From SXOA01 sp051004015 (GTDB lineage Bacteria > Planctomycetota > Planctomycetia > Pirellulales > Pirellulaceae), in NCBI GenBank assembly GCA_051004015.1, contig JBPCKT010000004.1, positions 1 to 31,654 on the forward strand: a DNA stretch of 31,654 nt, written 5' to 3'. The translations under genes and the position numbers were made by a program. How positions within the stretch are numbered: the first letter of the stretch is position 1; each line of letters starts with the position of its first letter. This document shows, piece after piece, positions 8,393 through 15,520 of this stretch. The notes beneath the pieces were generated by a model, which searched no databases, was not told the DNA's origin, and saw nothing but the letters and a program-made list of their open reading frames with translations.

Positions 8393-8418
8393 GTCCGCTC
8401 ACGGAGTGAGCGGACTAC
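8393..8418 (-). repeat. REP-like element after glgB
   Basis: On the minus strand the unit reads GTAG, then a hairpin with 10-bp arms (GTCCGCTCAC, loop TCC, GTGAGCGGAC; 8393-8415). The GTAG head at 8418-8415 lies 7 nt after the glgB TAG stop and faces it, the same orientation as the other REP-like units here. It resembles the unit at 1-22. Confidence 0.75.
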
Positions 8419-8425
8419 TTTGGGC

Positions 8426-10645
8426 CTATTCCGGCTTGAAGACGACCACCGCCAGCGGCGGCAGCTTGATGGTCAGTTTGTAGGGCCGCATGTGCCAGCC
8501 GGGTTCCTGGGCCTGGACGCCGGGGAAGTTGCCGGCGTTGGAGCCGCCGTAGAACTTGCTGTCGCTGTTGAAGACCTCCTTGTACCAGCCGCCGCGGGGG
8601 ACGCCGACGACGTGCTGCTCCCGCACGGCCGGGGTGAAGTTGCAGGCGACGATGAGGAAGTCGCTCGGGTCCTTCCCTTTGCGGATGTAGGCCAGCACGC
8701 TGTCGGCCCGGCTGTGGCAGTCGATCCATTCGAAGCCGGCGGGGTCGAAATCGACCTGGTGAAGAGCGGGCTCGTTGCGGACGAGGGCGTTCAGGTCGCT
8801 CACCATCTGCTTCACGCCGCCGTGGGTCTCCCATTGGAGCAGGTCCCACTGCAACTCGGCATCGGCGTTCCATTCGTGCCACTGGCCGAATTCGCACCCC
8901 ATGAACAGCAGCTTTTTGCCGGGGTGCGTCCACATGTAGGAGTAGAGCAGCCGCAGGTTGGCAAACTTTTGCCACAGGTCGCCGGGCATCTGGTCGAGCA
9001 AGGCCTTTTTGCCATGCACGACTTCGTCATGCGAGAAGGGCAGGCAGAAGTTTTCCGTGAAGGCGTAGATCAAGCTGAAGGTCAGCTCGTCGTGGTGGTA
9101 CTGGCGGTGGATGGGGTCGTGCCGCATGTAGCGGAGGGTGTCGTTCATCCAGCCCATGTTCCACTTCAGGCTGAAGCCGAGTCCGCCGGTGTAAGTGGGA
9201 CGGGAGACGCCACCCCAAGCGGTCGATTCCTCGGCGATGGTCAGAACGCCGGGATACTGACCGTGGGCGTGGTAGTTGAATTCGCGGAACAGGCTGATCG
9301 CCTCCAGGTTCTCGCGTCCGCCGTACTGGTTGGGAACCCACTCCCCTTCCTTGCGGCTGTAGTCGAGATAGAGCATGGAGGCGACGGCATCCACGCGGAG
9401 GCCGTCGATGTGGTACTTGTCGAGCCAGAAGAGGGCGTTGGAGATGAGGAAATTTCGGACCTCGTGCCGGCCGTAATTGAAGATCATCGTCCCCCAGTCG
9501 GGATGCTCACCCTTGCGGTTGTCTTCATGCTCGTAGAGCGCGGAGCCGTCGAACCGGCGCAGGCCGTGGGCATCCTTGGGGAAGTGCGCGGGGACCCAAT
9601 CGAGAATGACGCCGATGCCGTTCTGATGGCAGTAATCGACGAAGTACATGAAGTCTTCCGGCGTGCCGTAACGGCTGGTGACGCCGAAGTATCCCACGGT
9701 TTGATATCCCCAACTCCCGGTGAAGGGGTGCTCGCTGATGGGCATCAGCTCCAGGTGCGTGAAGCCCATCTCCTGGCAGTACTTCACCAGTTGATGAGCC
9801 AAGTCGCGATAGTTCAGCCAGCCGTTGTGCCGCTGGTTGTCCCGTTTCCAGGAGCCGAGGTGTACCTCATAGACGGAGATCGGCTGCTCGAGCTGATTGG
9901 TGGCGGCGCGGCGGGCGAGCCACTCGCCGTCTTGCCAGGAATGGGCCGCGAGGTCGGAAACGACGCTGGCGGTGCGCGGCGGCAACTCGGCGGCGAAGGC
10001 GAAGGGATCGCTCTTTTCGAGGTGCTCGCCCCACTTGGACTTGATGCGGAACTTGTACTTCTCGCCGGGCTTGAGCTCCGGAATAAACAGCTCCCACACT
10101 CCGCCGGAGTTGTGCCGGCGAAGCGGATGGCGGCGAGCATCCCACTTGTTGAAGTCGCCAATGACGCTGACGGCCTGAGCGTTCGGCGCCCAGACGGCGA
10201 AGTTCACGCCGGTGACGCCGTCGATCTCCCGCAAGTGGGCCCCGAACTTGTCGTAGGCGCGAAGCAGGTTCCCTTCCCCGTACAGGTGCAGGTCAAAATC
10301 GGTCAGCAGCGGCTCAAAGTAGTATGGGTCGTGCAGCGTTTTCATTTCCCCCCCTTCATCGAGTGCCCGAATCCGGTAGGGCTTTTGCAGCAAATTATCG
10401 GCCAATGGACAAATCGCTTCAAACAGGCCCGACGGATGAATCCGCCGCATCGGCCGGGACGTTTCCGCCGCCCCGTGCCCGCCGTCAACCACCCACGCCT
10501 GGCGACTGTCGGGAAGGAACGCCCGGACCGACAGCGCCCGGCGGCCGTCGTGCTGGATTTCCCGCGGGCCCAGCACCAACTCCGGCGTGTCCAAGCCACC
10601 TTCCAGCCACGCACCAACTCCGCCTAGTGAAACGCTCGTCCTCAC
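8426..10645 (-). CDS. glgB: 1,4-alpha-glucan branching enzyme
   Basis: GH13 glycogen branching enzyme, about 739 residues, the usual length for the long GlgB form. In order it shows an N-terminal extension, a CBM48 domain (NFAVWAPNAQAVSVIGDFNKWD), the catalytic barrel and an all-beta C-terminal domain. Counting from the upstream ATG at 10663, the catalytic residues are D425 (DGLRVDAVASML), E478 (TIAEEST) and D546 (SHDEVVHGK). The enzyme cuts alpha-1,4-glucan and re-attaches the piece by an alpha-1,6 bond in glycogen synthesis. Start choice: GGAG lies 8 nt before GTG 10645, whereas ATG 10663 precedes that site and has none of its own; ATG is the alternative. No other glycogen gene is adjacent. 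It is followed by a REP-like hairpin. Confidence 0.95.
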   Translation of the reverse strand: MRTSVSLGGVGAWLEGGLDTPELVLGPREIQHDGRRALSVRAFLPDSRQAWVVDGGHGAAETSRPMRRIHPSGLFEAICPLADNLLQKPYRIRALDEGGEMKTLHDPYYFEPLLTDFDLHLYGEGNLLRAYDKFGAHLREIDGVTGVNFAVWAPNAQAVSVIGDFNKWDARRHPLRRHNSGGVWELFIPELKPGEKYKFRIKSKWGEHLEKSDPFAFAAELPPRTASVVSDLAAHSWQDGEWLARRAATNQLEQPISVYEVHLGSWKRDNQRHNGWLNYRDLAHQLVKYCQEMGFTHLELMPISEHPFTGSWGYQTVGYFGVTSRYGTPEDFMYFVDYCHQNGIGVILDWVPAHFPKDAHGLRRFDGSALYEHEDNRKGEHPDWGTMIFNYGRHEVRNFLISNALFWLDKYHIDGLRVDAVASMLYLDYSRKEGEWVPNQYGGRENLEAISLFREFNYHAHGQYPGVLTIAEESTAWGGVSRPTYTGGLGFSLKWNMGWMNDTLRYMRHDPIHRQYHHDELTFSLIYAFTENFCLPFSHDEVVHGKKALLDQMPGDLWQKFANLRLLYSYMWTHPGKKLLFMGCEFGQWHEWNADAELQWDLLQWETHGGVKQMVSDLNALVRNEPALHQVDFDPAGFEWIDCHSRADSVLAYIRKGKDPSDFLIVACNFTPAVREQHVVGVPRGGWYKEVFNSDSKFYGGSNAGNFPGVQAQEPGWHMRPYKLTIKLPPLAVVVFKPE

Positions 10646-10684
10646 GTTCTCATCTCCTAGCATAAACAGTTGAGTTGCCGACTT

Positions 10685-10765
10685 GTAGGATGGCCTTCCC
10701 AGGCCCTCCAGAATTTCACCAAAGAAAGCGGAAAAAAGAGGGACGGGCTAGGAAGCCCATCCTAC
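10685..10765. repeat. Head-outward pair of GTAGGATGG hairpin units
   Basis: GTAGGATGGCCTTCC at 10685-10699 and its near-perfect inverse at 10751-10765 (14 of 15) face outwards. Each unit holds its own hairpin: GGCCT-TCC-CAGGCC on the left and GGGCT-TCCT-AGCCC on the right (minus strand). The right unit's GTAG (10765-10762 on minus) holds the TAG stop of the RNase H-like gene. Confidence 0.7.
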
Positions 10766-11451
10766 GGTTTTCCGCCAAAGATCCGCCGCAGCGCGCCAAT
10801 CGCCGAGGCGAGAATTCTCGGAGGGGGCTGGCCGCGGCGAGGAAGATTTGTCGCACTCGCGGAAGTACCTCCGGAGCCCTTATCAATCCGAAACTCGCGC
10901 CCCTTGAGACGGACATGACGCGACCCACTCGCTACACCCGCTTGCGGTTTCGCACTTGCGGACGATGCCGGAATTTCCTGAAAGTCCGGCGTCTCCTCAA
11001 TCTCCGGCGGCGTGTAGCTCAGATCGTCCAGCGCGTCGTAGCGGGGCGTCCGGACATCCACCTGGTGGAACCGCATCGCCTGGTCAATCCGTTGCCACAG
11101 GTCGGCGTTCTTCACCGGCTGCATTTGGCCGAACCGCTCCCACTGCCAGTCGCTTTCCCGCCAGCTCTCCAACCCGAACCGCAGCCCGCGGGCGACATAG
11201 CGGCTGGCGGTGAAGAGCGTCACCCGCGACGGCTGGTCGAGCGACTCCAGTCCTCGGACGATGGCCAAGAGTTCCAGCCGGTCCGCCGGAGTACCCGGCT
11301 CTTCATCGGCGGCTTCCGCTTCCACGCGGCCATCCTCGCGCTTCAGGATGAACCGCCACGCGCCGCTAGAATCGTCACTGCCGGCATGAGCCGCAGCGCG
11401 CGAGGCGGAGGCGTGGGAAAAGAGCTGGAAATGGGGACGAGGAACATTCAT
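10762..11451 (-). CDS. RNase H-fold protein lacking catalytic residues
   Basis: The first 135 of 229 residues align by eye with RNase HI: RLELLAIVRGLESL (E60 aligned with the catalytic E48 of E. coli RNase HI), VTLFTASRYVARGL (aligned with VTLYTDSQYVRKGI) and NADLWQRIDQAM (aligned with NVDLWQRLD). The aspartates matching E. coli D10 and D70 are H13 and A82, and the region with D134 is replaced by an unrelated Pro/Ser-rich tail ending in a basic segment. Three of the four metal-binding carboxylates are therefore missing, so nuclease activity is unlikely; RNA/DNA-hybrid binding or a structural role is possible. ATG 11451 (MNVPRPHFQ) is chosen over an upstream TTG. The TAG stop overlaps a hairpin element. 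Confidence 0.75.
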   Translation of the reverse strand: MNVPRPHFQLFSHASASRAAAHAGSDDSSGAWRFILKREDGRVEAEAADEEPGTPADRLELLAIVRGLESLDQPSRVTLFTASRYVARGLRFGLESWRESDWQWERFGQMQPVKNADLWQRIDQAMRFHQVDVRTPRYDALDDLSYTPPEIEETPDFQEIPASSASAKPQAGVASGSRHVRLKGREFRIDKGSGGTSASATNLPRRGQPPPRILASAIGALRRIFGGKP

Positions 11452-11605
11452 CGCGGTGAGGACCAACTGCAAAGCGAAGTCCGCGAATCCCTTCCGTCAT
11501 GTTGGCCCGCGAATCATCCGCCAGGCCCGAGACAACTTCCCGATGTTTTTTCTATCGTCAGACGCGCCGCAGATTCTCCAGCTTATCCCCGCGGCAATGT
11601 CGTAA

Positions 11606-11682
11606 GGGGTCGGGAAGAGTTTTCGCGGATTACGGTTGTTCGCCGTACAACATCTTCAGCCGCGAAAACCCTTCCCGACCCC
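11606..11682. repeat. Inverted-repeat element with GGGGTCGGGA ends, copy 1
   Basis: Arms of 23 bp (11606-11628 and 11660-11682), one mismatch, around a 31-nt loop. The outer ten bases GGGGTCGGGA are the same as those of the element at 30623-30694, while the inner stem differs. It sits in the divergent spacer between the RNase H-like and membrane-protein genes (11452-11729). Confidence 0.75.
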
Positions 11683-11729
11683 GTTCGCTTGGCCAATCAG
11701 CTTGTCGCGACGTGCCGGCGGTGACCACA

Positions 11730-12365
11730 ATGGAACCAATGCCCGAGTCCGTCCGAACTTTCGAGCCAGCACCGCAGCAACCGTCAGAAGCGGTTTCCCC
11801 TTCGCAGTCCGCCGCCGTGGACGCCGTCGTGCTGGAAGATTCGCAGGTTCCTTACGCGTATTCGTCCCCACCGCAGTGGCAGGGGACGCACCCGCTCCCC
11901 TACAGATCGCAATATCCGTTTCGTCCGCCACTGCCGCGGGAGAAAGTCTATTCGGTCCCCAAACGATTCGGCTTGTCGGCGCTGCTGGCGCTGATCACCG
12001 GATTGGCGTGCCTGTTCGGCCTGCTGAGGCTTGTGGACACGCCGCCGGTGATCTATCTGTTCTTGGGAATGGAAGTGATGGCCATCTGCGTGGCTCAGAT
12101 GTTCTACAACGCCGAGCCGCGGCGGGCCTCGATGATTGCGGGGGCGATGCTGGTTCCCATCTTCATCGTGGGCGGGACGTTTTTCGCGCCCCGCAACGAT
12201 TTGGTGTTGACGCAGATCCTTCCCGGCATTCTGTGCGCGGTTCTTCCAGGGATCCTCTTCGGCGCCTTCGCCGGCTACCTCATCGGCACCTGCGTGGCCG
12301 GCGTCTTCCTGTTGATGGATAAGCTGGAGCCGTTTCTGCCCGGCGGAAAGAAAGCCGGGGCATGA
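11730..12365 (+). CDS. Integral membrane protein, unknown function
   Basis: The 211-residue product has a Pro/Ser/Gln-rich cytoplasmic-type N-terminus of about 80 residues, then four to five hydrophobic segments: FGLSALLALITGLACLFGLL, PPVIYLFLGMEVMAICVAQMF, ASMIAGAMLVPIFIVGG, and a long PGILCAVLPGILFGAFAGYL stretch probably forming two. No catalytic motif is recognised. The start is ATG 11730; a GTG three codons earlier (11721) is an alternative. The stop overlaps the start of the next gene (ATGA), so the two are translationally coupled, and the small downstream protein may work with it. Confidence 0.7.
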   Translation: MEPMPESVRTFEPAPQQPSEAVSPSQSAAVDAVVLEDSQVPYAYSSPPQWQGTHPLPYRSQYPFRPPLPREKVYSVPKRFGLSALLALITGLACLFGLLRLVDTPPVIYLFLGMEVMAICVAQMFYNAEPRRASMIAGAMLVPIFIVGGTFFAPRNDLVLTQILPGILCAVLPGILFGAFAGYLIGTCVAGVFLLMDKLEPFLPGGKKAGA

Positions 12366-12637
12366 GCGACACCACACCTCGAGACGTTCCCGTCTTCAAC
12401 TGCGTCGTCATCGTCTCGCCGCGCGATGCCGATGGTCTGGTTTCCGCCCGCGCCGCCGGGCTCGCCGGCATCGAAGGCCGCGGCAAGAGCGAGCGGGAAG
12501 CACTTGCGCAGGTCGTTGCTCAGTTCAAAGACTTCGTCAGCCGCCGCTACGCCGCCGGCGACGAGATCCCCTGGCTCCAGCCGCCGCTGACGCCGCGGCC
12601 GGGAGAGCAGCAGCGGTTCATCGCAGTACACCTGTAA
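12362..12637 (+). CDS. Small HicB-like-fold protein
   Basis: The 91-residue protein has a first half (FNCVVIVSPRDADGLVSARAAGLAGIEGRGKSEREALAQ) with the beta-beta-alpha pattern of HicB/DUF1902-type antitoxin folds: a strand, a 'dGxvsA' strand, a G-x-G turn and a helix. No HicA partner and no DNA-binding C-terminal domain are present. It overlaps the membrane-protein gene by 4 nt. A toxin-antitoxin role is therefore not supported; a small ligand- or RNA-binding module is a possibility only. Confidence 0.6.
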   Translation: MSDTTPRDVPVFNCVVIVSPRDADGLVSARAAGLAGIEGRGKSEREALAQVVAQFKDFVSRRYAAGDEIPWLQPPLTPRPGEQQRFIAVHL

Positions 12638-12730
12638 GGGAGTGTAGAGTGCAAAGTGTAGAGTGTAGAGTATTGACATCCGCTACTCTTCACTCCGCAC
12701 TTTGCACTTTGCACTCCGCACTTTACACTC
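12638..12730. repeat. Opposed arrays of GTGTAGA / CACTTTG short units
   Basis: 12638-12671 holds imperfect tandem copies of GAGTGTAGAGTGCAAA-type units, and 12691-12730 holds their reverse complements (CACTCCGCACTTTGCACTTT). The whole block can fold back. It abuts the ATG of the DJ-1/PfpI gene, so that gene's leader consists of this repeat and no ribosome-binding site is visible. Confidence 0.7.
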
Positions 12731-13312
12731 ATGTCCAAAAAAATCCTCGTCCTCGCCGGCGATTACGTGGAAGACTACGAAATCATGGTTCCCTATCAGA
12801 TGCTCCTGATGGTGGGCCATCAGGTCCACACGGTCTGTCCCGGCAAGAAGGAAGGGGAGACGGTCGCCACGGCAATTCACGATTTCGAGGGGGACCAAAC
12901 CTACAGCGAGAAGCGAGGGCACAATTTCCGCTTGAACGCGACGTTCGACGCAATCGATGAGAAGACTTACGACGCCCTCGTCATCCCCGGCGGCCGTGCC
13001 CCGGAGTATCTACGCCTGACGCCGCGAGTTCTCGACATGGTGCGGCACTTCGCCGCCGCCAAAAAACCCATCGCCGCCATCTGCCACGGCGCGCAGCTTC
13101 TCTCCGCCGCTGGCGTTATCAAGGGGCGGAAGGTCAGCGCCTATCCCGCTTGCCGGCACGAAGTCGAACTTGCCGGCGGCGAGTTCGTCCCCTCCAACGC
13201 CACGTTCGACAACGCCCACACCGACGGCAACCTCATCACCGCCCCCGCCTGGTCGGCCCATCCGGCTTGGATACGGCAGTTCTTGGCGGTGCTGGGGACA
13301 ACGATTACGTAG
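12731..13312 (+). CDS. DJ-1/PfpI family protein
   Basis: The 193-residue flavodoxin-like protein starts MSKKILVLAGDYVEDYEIMVPYQML, with acidic residues at E14/E17 as in the DJ-1/PfpI family. It has ALVIPGGRAPEYLR and the nucleophile elbow AICHGAQLLSAAGV, with C118 and H119. Family members are glyoxalases, deglycases, chaperones or amidase-like proteases, generally cytoplasmic. The family signatures are complete, but the activity cannot be chosen from sequence. The TAG stop lies inside the GTAG head of the REP-like hairpin that follows. The leader is a fold-back repeat. Confidence 0.88.
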   Translation: MSKKILVLAGDYVEDYEIMVPYQMLLMVGHQVHTVCPGKKEGETVATAIHDFEGDQTYSEKRGHNFRLNATFDAIDEKTYDALVIPGGRAPEYLRLTPRVLDMVRHFAAAKKPIAAICHGAQLLSAAGVIKGRKVSAYPACRHEVELAGGEFVPSNATFDNAHTDGNLITAPAWSAHPAWIRQFLAVLGTTIT

Positions 13313-13332
13313 CCACACGCGGCCTCGCGTGT
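13309..13332 (+). repeat. REP-like element, copy a; GTAG overlaps the DJ-1 stop
   Basis: GTAGCC is followed by the hairpin ACACGCG-GCCT-CGCGTGT (7-bp arms, 13315-13332). The TAG of GTAG is the stop codon of the DJ-1/PfpI gene. It lies 50 nt before the RAYT start codon. Confidence 0.85.
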
Positions 13333-13382
13333 CGGCTTCCGCGAAGAGACTCATCACTTCCAGTCATTTCCGTGATCTTCAC

Positions 13383-14102
13383 ATGCTCGACCGCGAAGTT
13401 ATTTCACGGCGGAATTTGCCTCACTGGTATGTTCCAGGTGCGGCCCATTTTGTCACGTATCGACTCTTTGGGACGATTCCTACCGGATTGCTTCGACGGT
13501 GGCGGGATGATCGCAACAAAAGTAATTCAGCAACGCTGCGCCTCGGCGAGACCAGCGTTCAGCGCTTGGCTCGTGCCCACAAGCAGTTCTTTGCTAAATA
13601 CGACAGTTTTCTAGATGCCGCTACCACAGGAGCCCAGTTTCTGTCCGATGACCGAGTCGCCGCTATGGTTCGCGAAAACCTCTACCATCATCACGGCACA
13701 ATGTATCACCTGATTGCCTACTGCATCATGTCAAATCATGTGCATGTCCTGCTACAACCAATTGGTACGTTGCCGCCGTTACTGGAAGAAGAAGATGAGA
13801 TTCCGTCCGATGACGTGGCGGACTCACGCGGCACCCTGACCGCCATAATGCACAGCCTAAAGAGTTATGCGGCACACGGTGCGAATAGGATTTTGGAGAA
13901 AAGAGGCGCGTTCTGGCAGCGTGAATCGTACGACCACTGGGTCCGCGATGATGATGAACTGGAGCGGATCGTGAACTACATCGCGCGAAATCCAGTGACC
14001 GCTGGACTGTGTGCTGAGCCTCGACAATGGCGATACAGTTCCGCCTATGATCGGTACGAGCTCGACAGCAGCGAGTCAGCCGTCCTGTGGTGGCCCTCGT
14101 AG
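13383..14102 (+). CDS. REP-associated tyrosine transposase (RAYT, Y1_Tnp family)
   Basis: The 239-residue HUH-type protein opens with RRNLPHWYVPGAAHFVTYRL, typical of RAYT/TnpA_REP proteins. The HUH metal site is H119-V-H121 in IMSNHVHVLLQP, and the single catalytic tyrosine is Y199 in IVNYIARNPVTAGL. KSYAAHGANRILEKRGAFWQRESYDHWVRD is the usual conserved middle. All catalytic residues are present and the frame is intact, so the enzyme is probably active. RAYTs nick single-stranded REP hairpins at a GTAG-type tetranucleotide. It is bracketed by REP-like units (13309, 14099), and three more lie within 190 nt downstream. Start ATG 13383 matches the family N-terminus; the longer frame upstream overlaps the DJ-1 gene. 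Its TAG stop is part of a REP head. Confidence 0.9.
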   Translation: MLDREVISRRNLPHWYVPGAAHFVTYRLFGTIPTGLLRRWRDDRNKSNSATLRLGETSVQRLARAHKQFFAKYDSFLDAATTGAQFLSDDRVAAMVRENLYHHHGTMYHLIAYCIMSNHVHVLLQPIGTLPPLLEEEDEIPSDDVADSRGTLTAIMHSLKSYAAHGANRILEKRGAFWQRESYDHWVRDDDELERIVNYIARNPVTAGLCAEPRQWRYSSAYDRYELDSSESAVLWWPS

Positions 14103-14122
14103 CCGCACGCGGCCTCGCGTGC
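14099..14122 (+). repeat. REP-like element, copy b; GTAG overlaps the RAYT stop
   Basis: GTAGCC is followed by GCACGCG-GCCT-CGCGTGC, almost identical to copy a, with a matching change in both arms that keeps the stem paired. The TAG is the RAYT stop codon. Confidence 0.85.
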
Positions 14123-14183
14123 AGGTTTTCGTGCAGGACTTTGACTGGATTGGCTACCACGATCCTTCAATACGAAGAGGCCG

Positions 14184-14201
14184 ACACGCGAGGCCGCGTG
14201 T
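14184..14201 (-). repeat. REP-like hairpin, copy c
   Basis: ACACGCG-AGGC-CGCGTGT, inverted relative to copies a and b. The GTAG head is degenerate (GCGA at the equivalent place on the minus strand). Confidence 0.7.
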
Positions 14202-14214
14202 TCGCCACGTCCCC

Positions 14215-14231
14215 GCACGCGGCCCGCGTGC
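14215..14231 (+). repeat. REP-like hairpin, copy d
   Basis: GCACGCG-GCC-CGCGTGC, same orientation as a and b, without a GTAG head. With copy c it forms a head-outward pair. Confidence 0.7.
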
Positions 14232-14267
14232 AGACTATTACGATTGAGCCATTAATCTCAGAAGCCG

Positions 14268-14290
14268 ACACGCGGGCCGCGTGTGGCTAC
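14268..14290 (-). repeat. REP-like element, copy e; GTAG overlaps the amidotransferase-like stop
   Basis: On the minus strand GTAGCC is followed by ACACGCG-GCC-CGCGTGT. GTAG occupies 14290-14287, and its TAG is the stop codon of the leftward gene that ends at 14287. Confidence 0.85.
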
Positions 14291-15036
14291 GCTGCCACCA
14301 TTTTCCGTCCCTTCATGGCGGCTTTCACGCCGTCCACGAATTCTTCGAAGATCCGGACGTCGAGGGCGGTGGCGGATTCGCTTTCGGGGTGGAACTGGGT
14401 GCCGAGGGCGAACCAGTCGTCCTGGGTGCTCTCGATGGCTTCGATCACGCCGTCGGGGCAGCGGGCGGTGACCATGAAGCCGTCGGCGACTTCGTCGATG
14501 GCCATGTGGTGCATGCTGTTGACGCGGATTTCGCCGTCGCCGTAGACCCGCTCCATCAGCGTGCCAAAGACGATGTTCAGGCCGTGGCGGTGCTCGGGGT
14601 CTTGCGTATCCTTGTGCGGGATCGCCTCCGGCACGTCCTCCGGCAGGTGCAGATACAAGTTGCCCCCCTGCGAGACGTTGAGGAGTTGCATGCCGACGCC
14701 GATGCCGAGGACGGGGAGCCGACGTTCGCTGATCTGGCCCATCAGCATGCGGTCAAAGTCCTCGCGGCGAGTGTCCATAGGGCGGACGCTGGTATGAATT
14801 TGAAAGCCGTCGCGGCGAGGGTCGAGGTCGCCGCCGCCGACGAGAACGAAGCCGTTGAGCACTTCGAGCACGCGGGAGAGGTCGTCCTCATTGTCCATCG
14901 GGGGAACGATGACCGGGATTCCGCCGCTCTTCATGATGGCCGTGTAGTAGCCGGCTTGGAGGAAGCTCACCGCGGGTCCCTCCTTGCGTGAAGCGCGGTA
15001 GTCGGCATTGATTCCGATGAGGGGCTTGGTCGCCAT
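14287..15036 (-). CDS. Class-I glutamine amidotransferase-like (peptidase C26 family) without nucleophile
   Basis: The 249-residue protein matches the gamma-glutamyl-GABA hydrolase (PuuD/C26) group: PLIGINADYR at the start, FVLVGGGDLDP, then LGIGVGMQLLNVSQGGNLYLHL and GTQFHPES. In active members the elbow reads LGICRGMQLLN; here it is LGIGVGMQLLN, so the nucleophilic cysteine is G113. The catalytic His/Glu pair (H216, E218) remains. Hydrolysis by the usual mechanism is therefore unlikely; substrate binding or a changed reaction is possible. Start ATG 15036 follows GAAAGGA at good spacing, and the earlier in-frame region is poorly conserved-looking. The stop overlaps REP copy e. It faces the RAYT gene. 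Confidence 0.8.
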   Translation of the reverse strand: MATKPLIGINADYRASRKEGPAVSFLQAGYYTAIMKSGGIPVIVPPMDNEDDLSRVLEVLNGFVLVGGGDLDPRRDGFQIHTSVRPMDTRREDFDRMLMGQISERRLPVLGIGVGMQLLNVSQGGNLYLHLPEDVPEAIPHKDTQDPEHRHGLNIVFGTLMERVYGDGEIRVNSMHHMAIDEVADGFMVTARCPDGVIEAIESTQDDWFALGTQFHPESESATALDVRIFEEFVDGVKAAMKGRKMVAA

Positions 15037-15520
15037 AGTGGGGTCCTTTCCAACGTGTCGCTTCCGCCGATTAATTCGTGCCAAAGCGAGGGCCAAAAAA
15101 TGCAAAATCCCTTGCGGGAACGCCACGATCCAGCCAGGCTAGCCCAGCAAAAACGCTTGGGAAGATTAGCGGCGAAGAACTGCGGCTCTGGGTCAATGAC
15201 CAGCCGCAGAATCAAAAAAGCACGCGGCAGAAACGCGCCGGCGGGAATGCGGCGCGGATGTGCAGCGAGTCCTCCCTGACTGCTGAGCGGTAGTGACCAG
15301 CCCAACTTCTTCAGCGGCCGCTTTTCCTCAAGCGAACTTGCTGAAGCGATCTCCCTATGCAAAACCTGGTGTGAATCCCTACACCTCGCACCGCACGCTG
15401 GCGATGCAAGACGGGTGTGAATCTAGCTTTCAAGAATTCCGTGGCAAGTAGATCGCAAGATTGTGTGAGCTAGCAAGGAATGCTATCACAAGGGGTTGTA
15501 AAAAGTCACGAAAGGGGACT
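15037..15520. other. Intergenic region without a recognisable gene
   Basis: The region separates the start of the amidotransferase-like gene from the stop of the thioredoxin-trypsin gene. It has a hairpin with a 10-bp stem and one bulge (15180-15191 with 15200-15209) not followed by a U-run, and two GGTGTGAATC copies (15368, 15414), the first in a small GGTGT/ACACC foldback. No convincing promoter was found. Confidence 0.5.

Noticed and set aside
8420..10627. Long open frame (735 codons) on the plus strand opposite glgB
   Set aside because: It lacks any recognisable domain and mirrors the GC-rich codon pattern of glgB, which is unmistakable on the other strand. Long antisense frames are expected here. 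The same applies to the 439-codon frame opposite the cinA-like gene.
12362..12637. HicB-like protein as half of a toxin-antitoxin pair
   Set aside because: No HicA-like or other toxin gene is adjacent. Its partner by overlap is a polytopic membrane protein.
14184..14290. Clustered palindromes considered as a CRISPR array
   Set aside because: Units alternate in orientation, spacings are uneven and there are no cas genes; they match REP-like units instead.
15060..15092. TGGCACG sequence on the minus strand upstream of the amidotransferase-like gene, considered as a sigma-54 -24 element
   Set aside because: The -12 position lacks GC (reads AATC), so the element is incomplete.
15180..15209. Hairpin CTGCGGCT...CCAGCCGCAG as a terminator
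   Set aside because: Neither strand has a U-run on the correct side of the stem.
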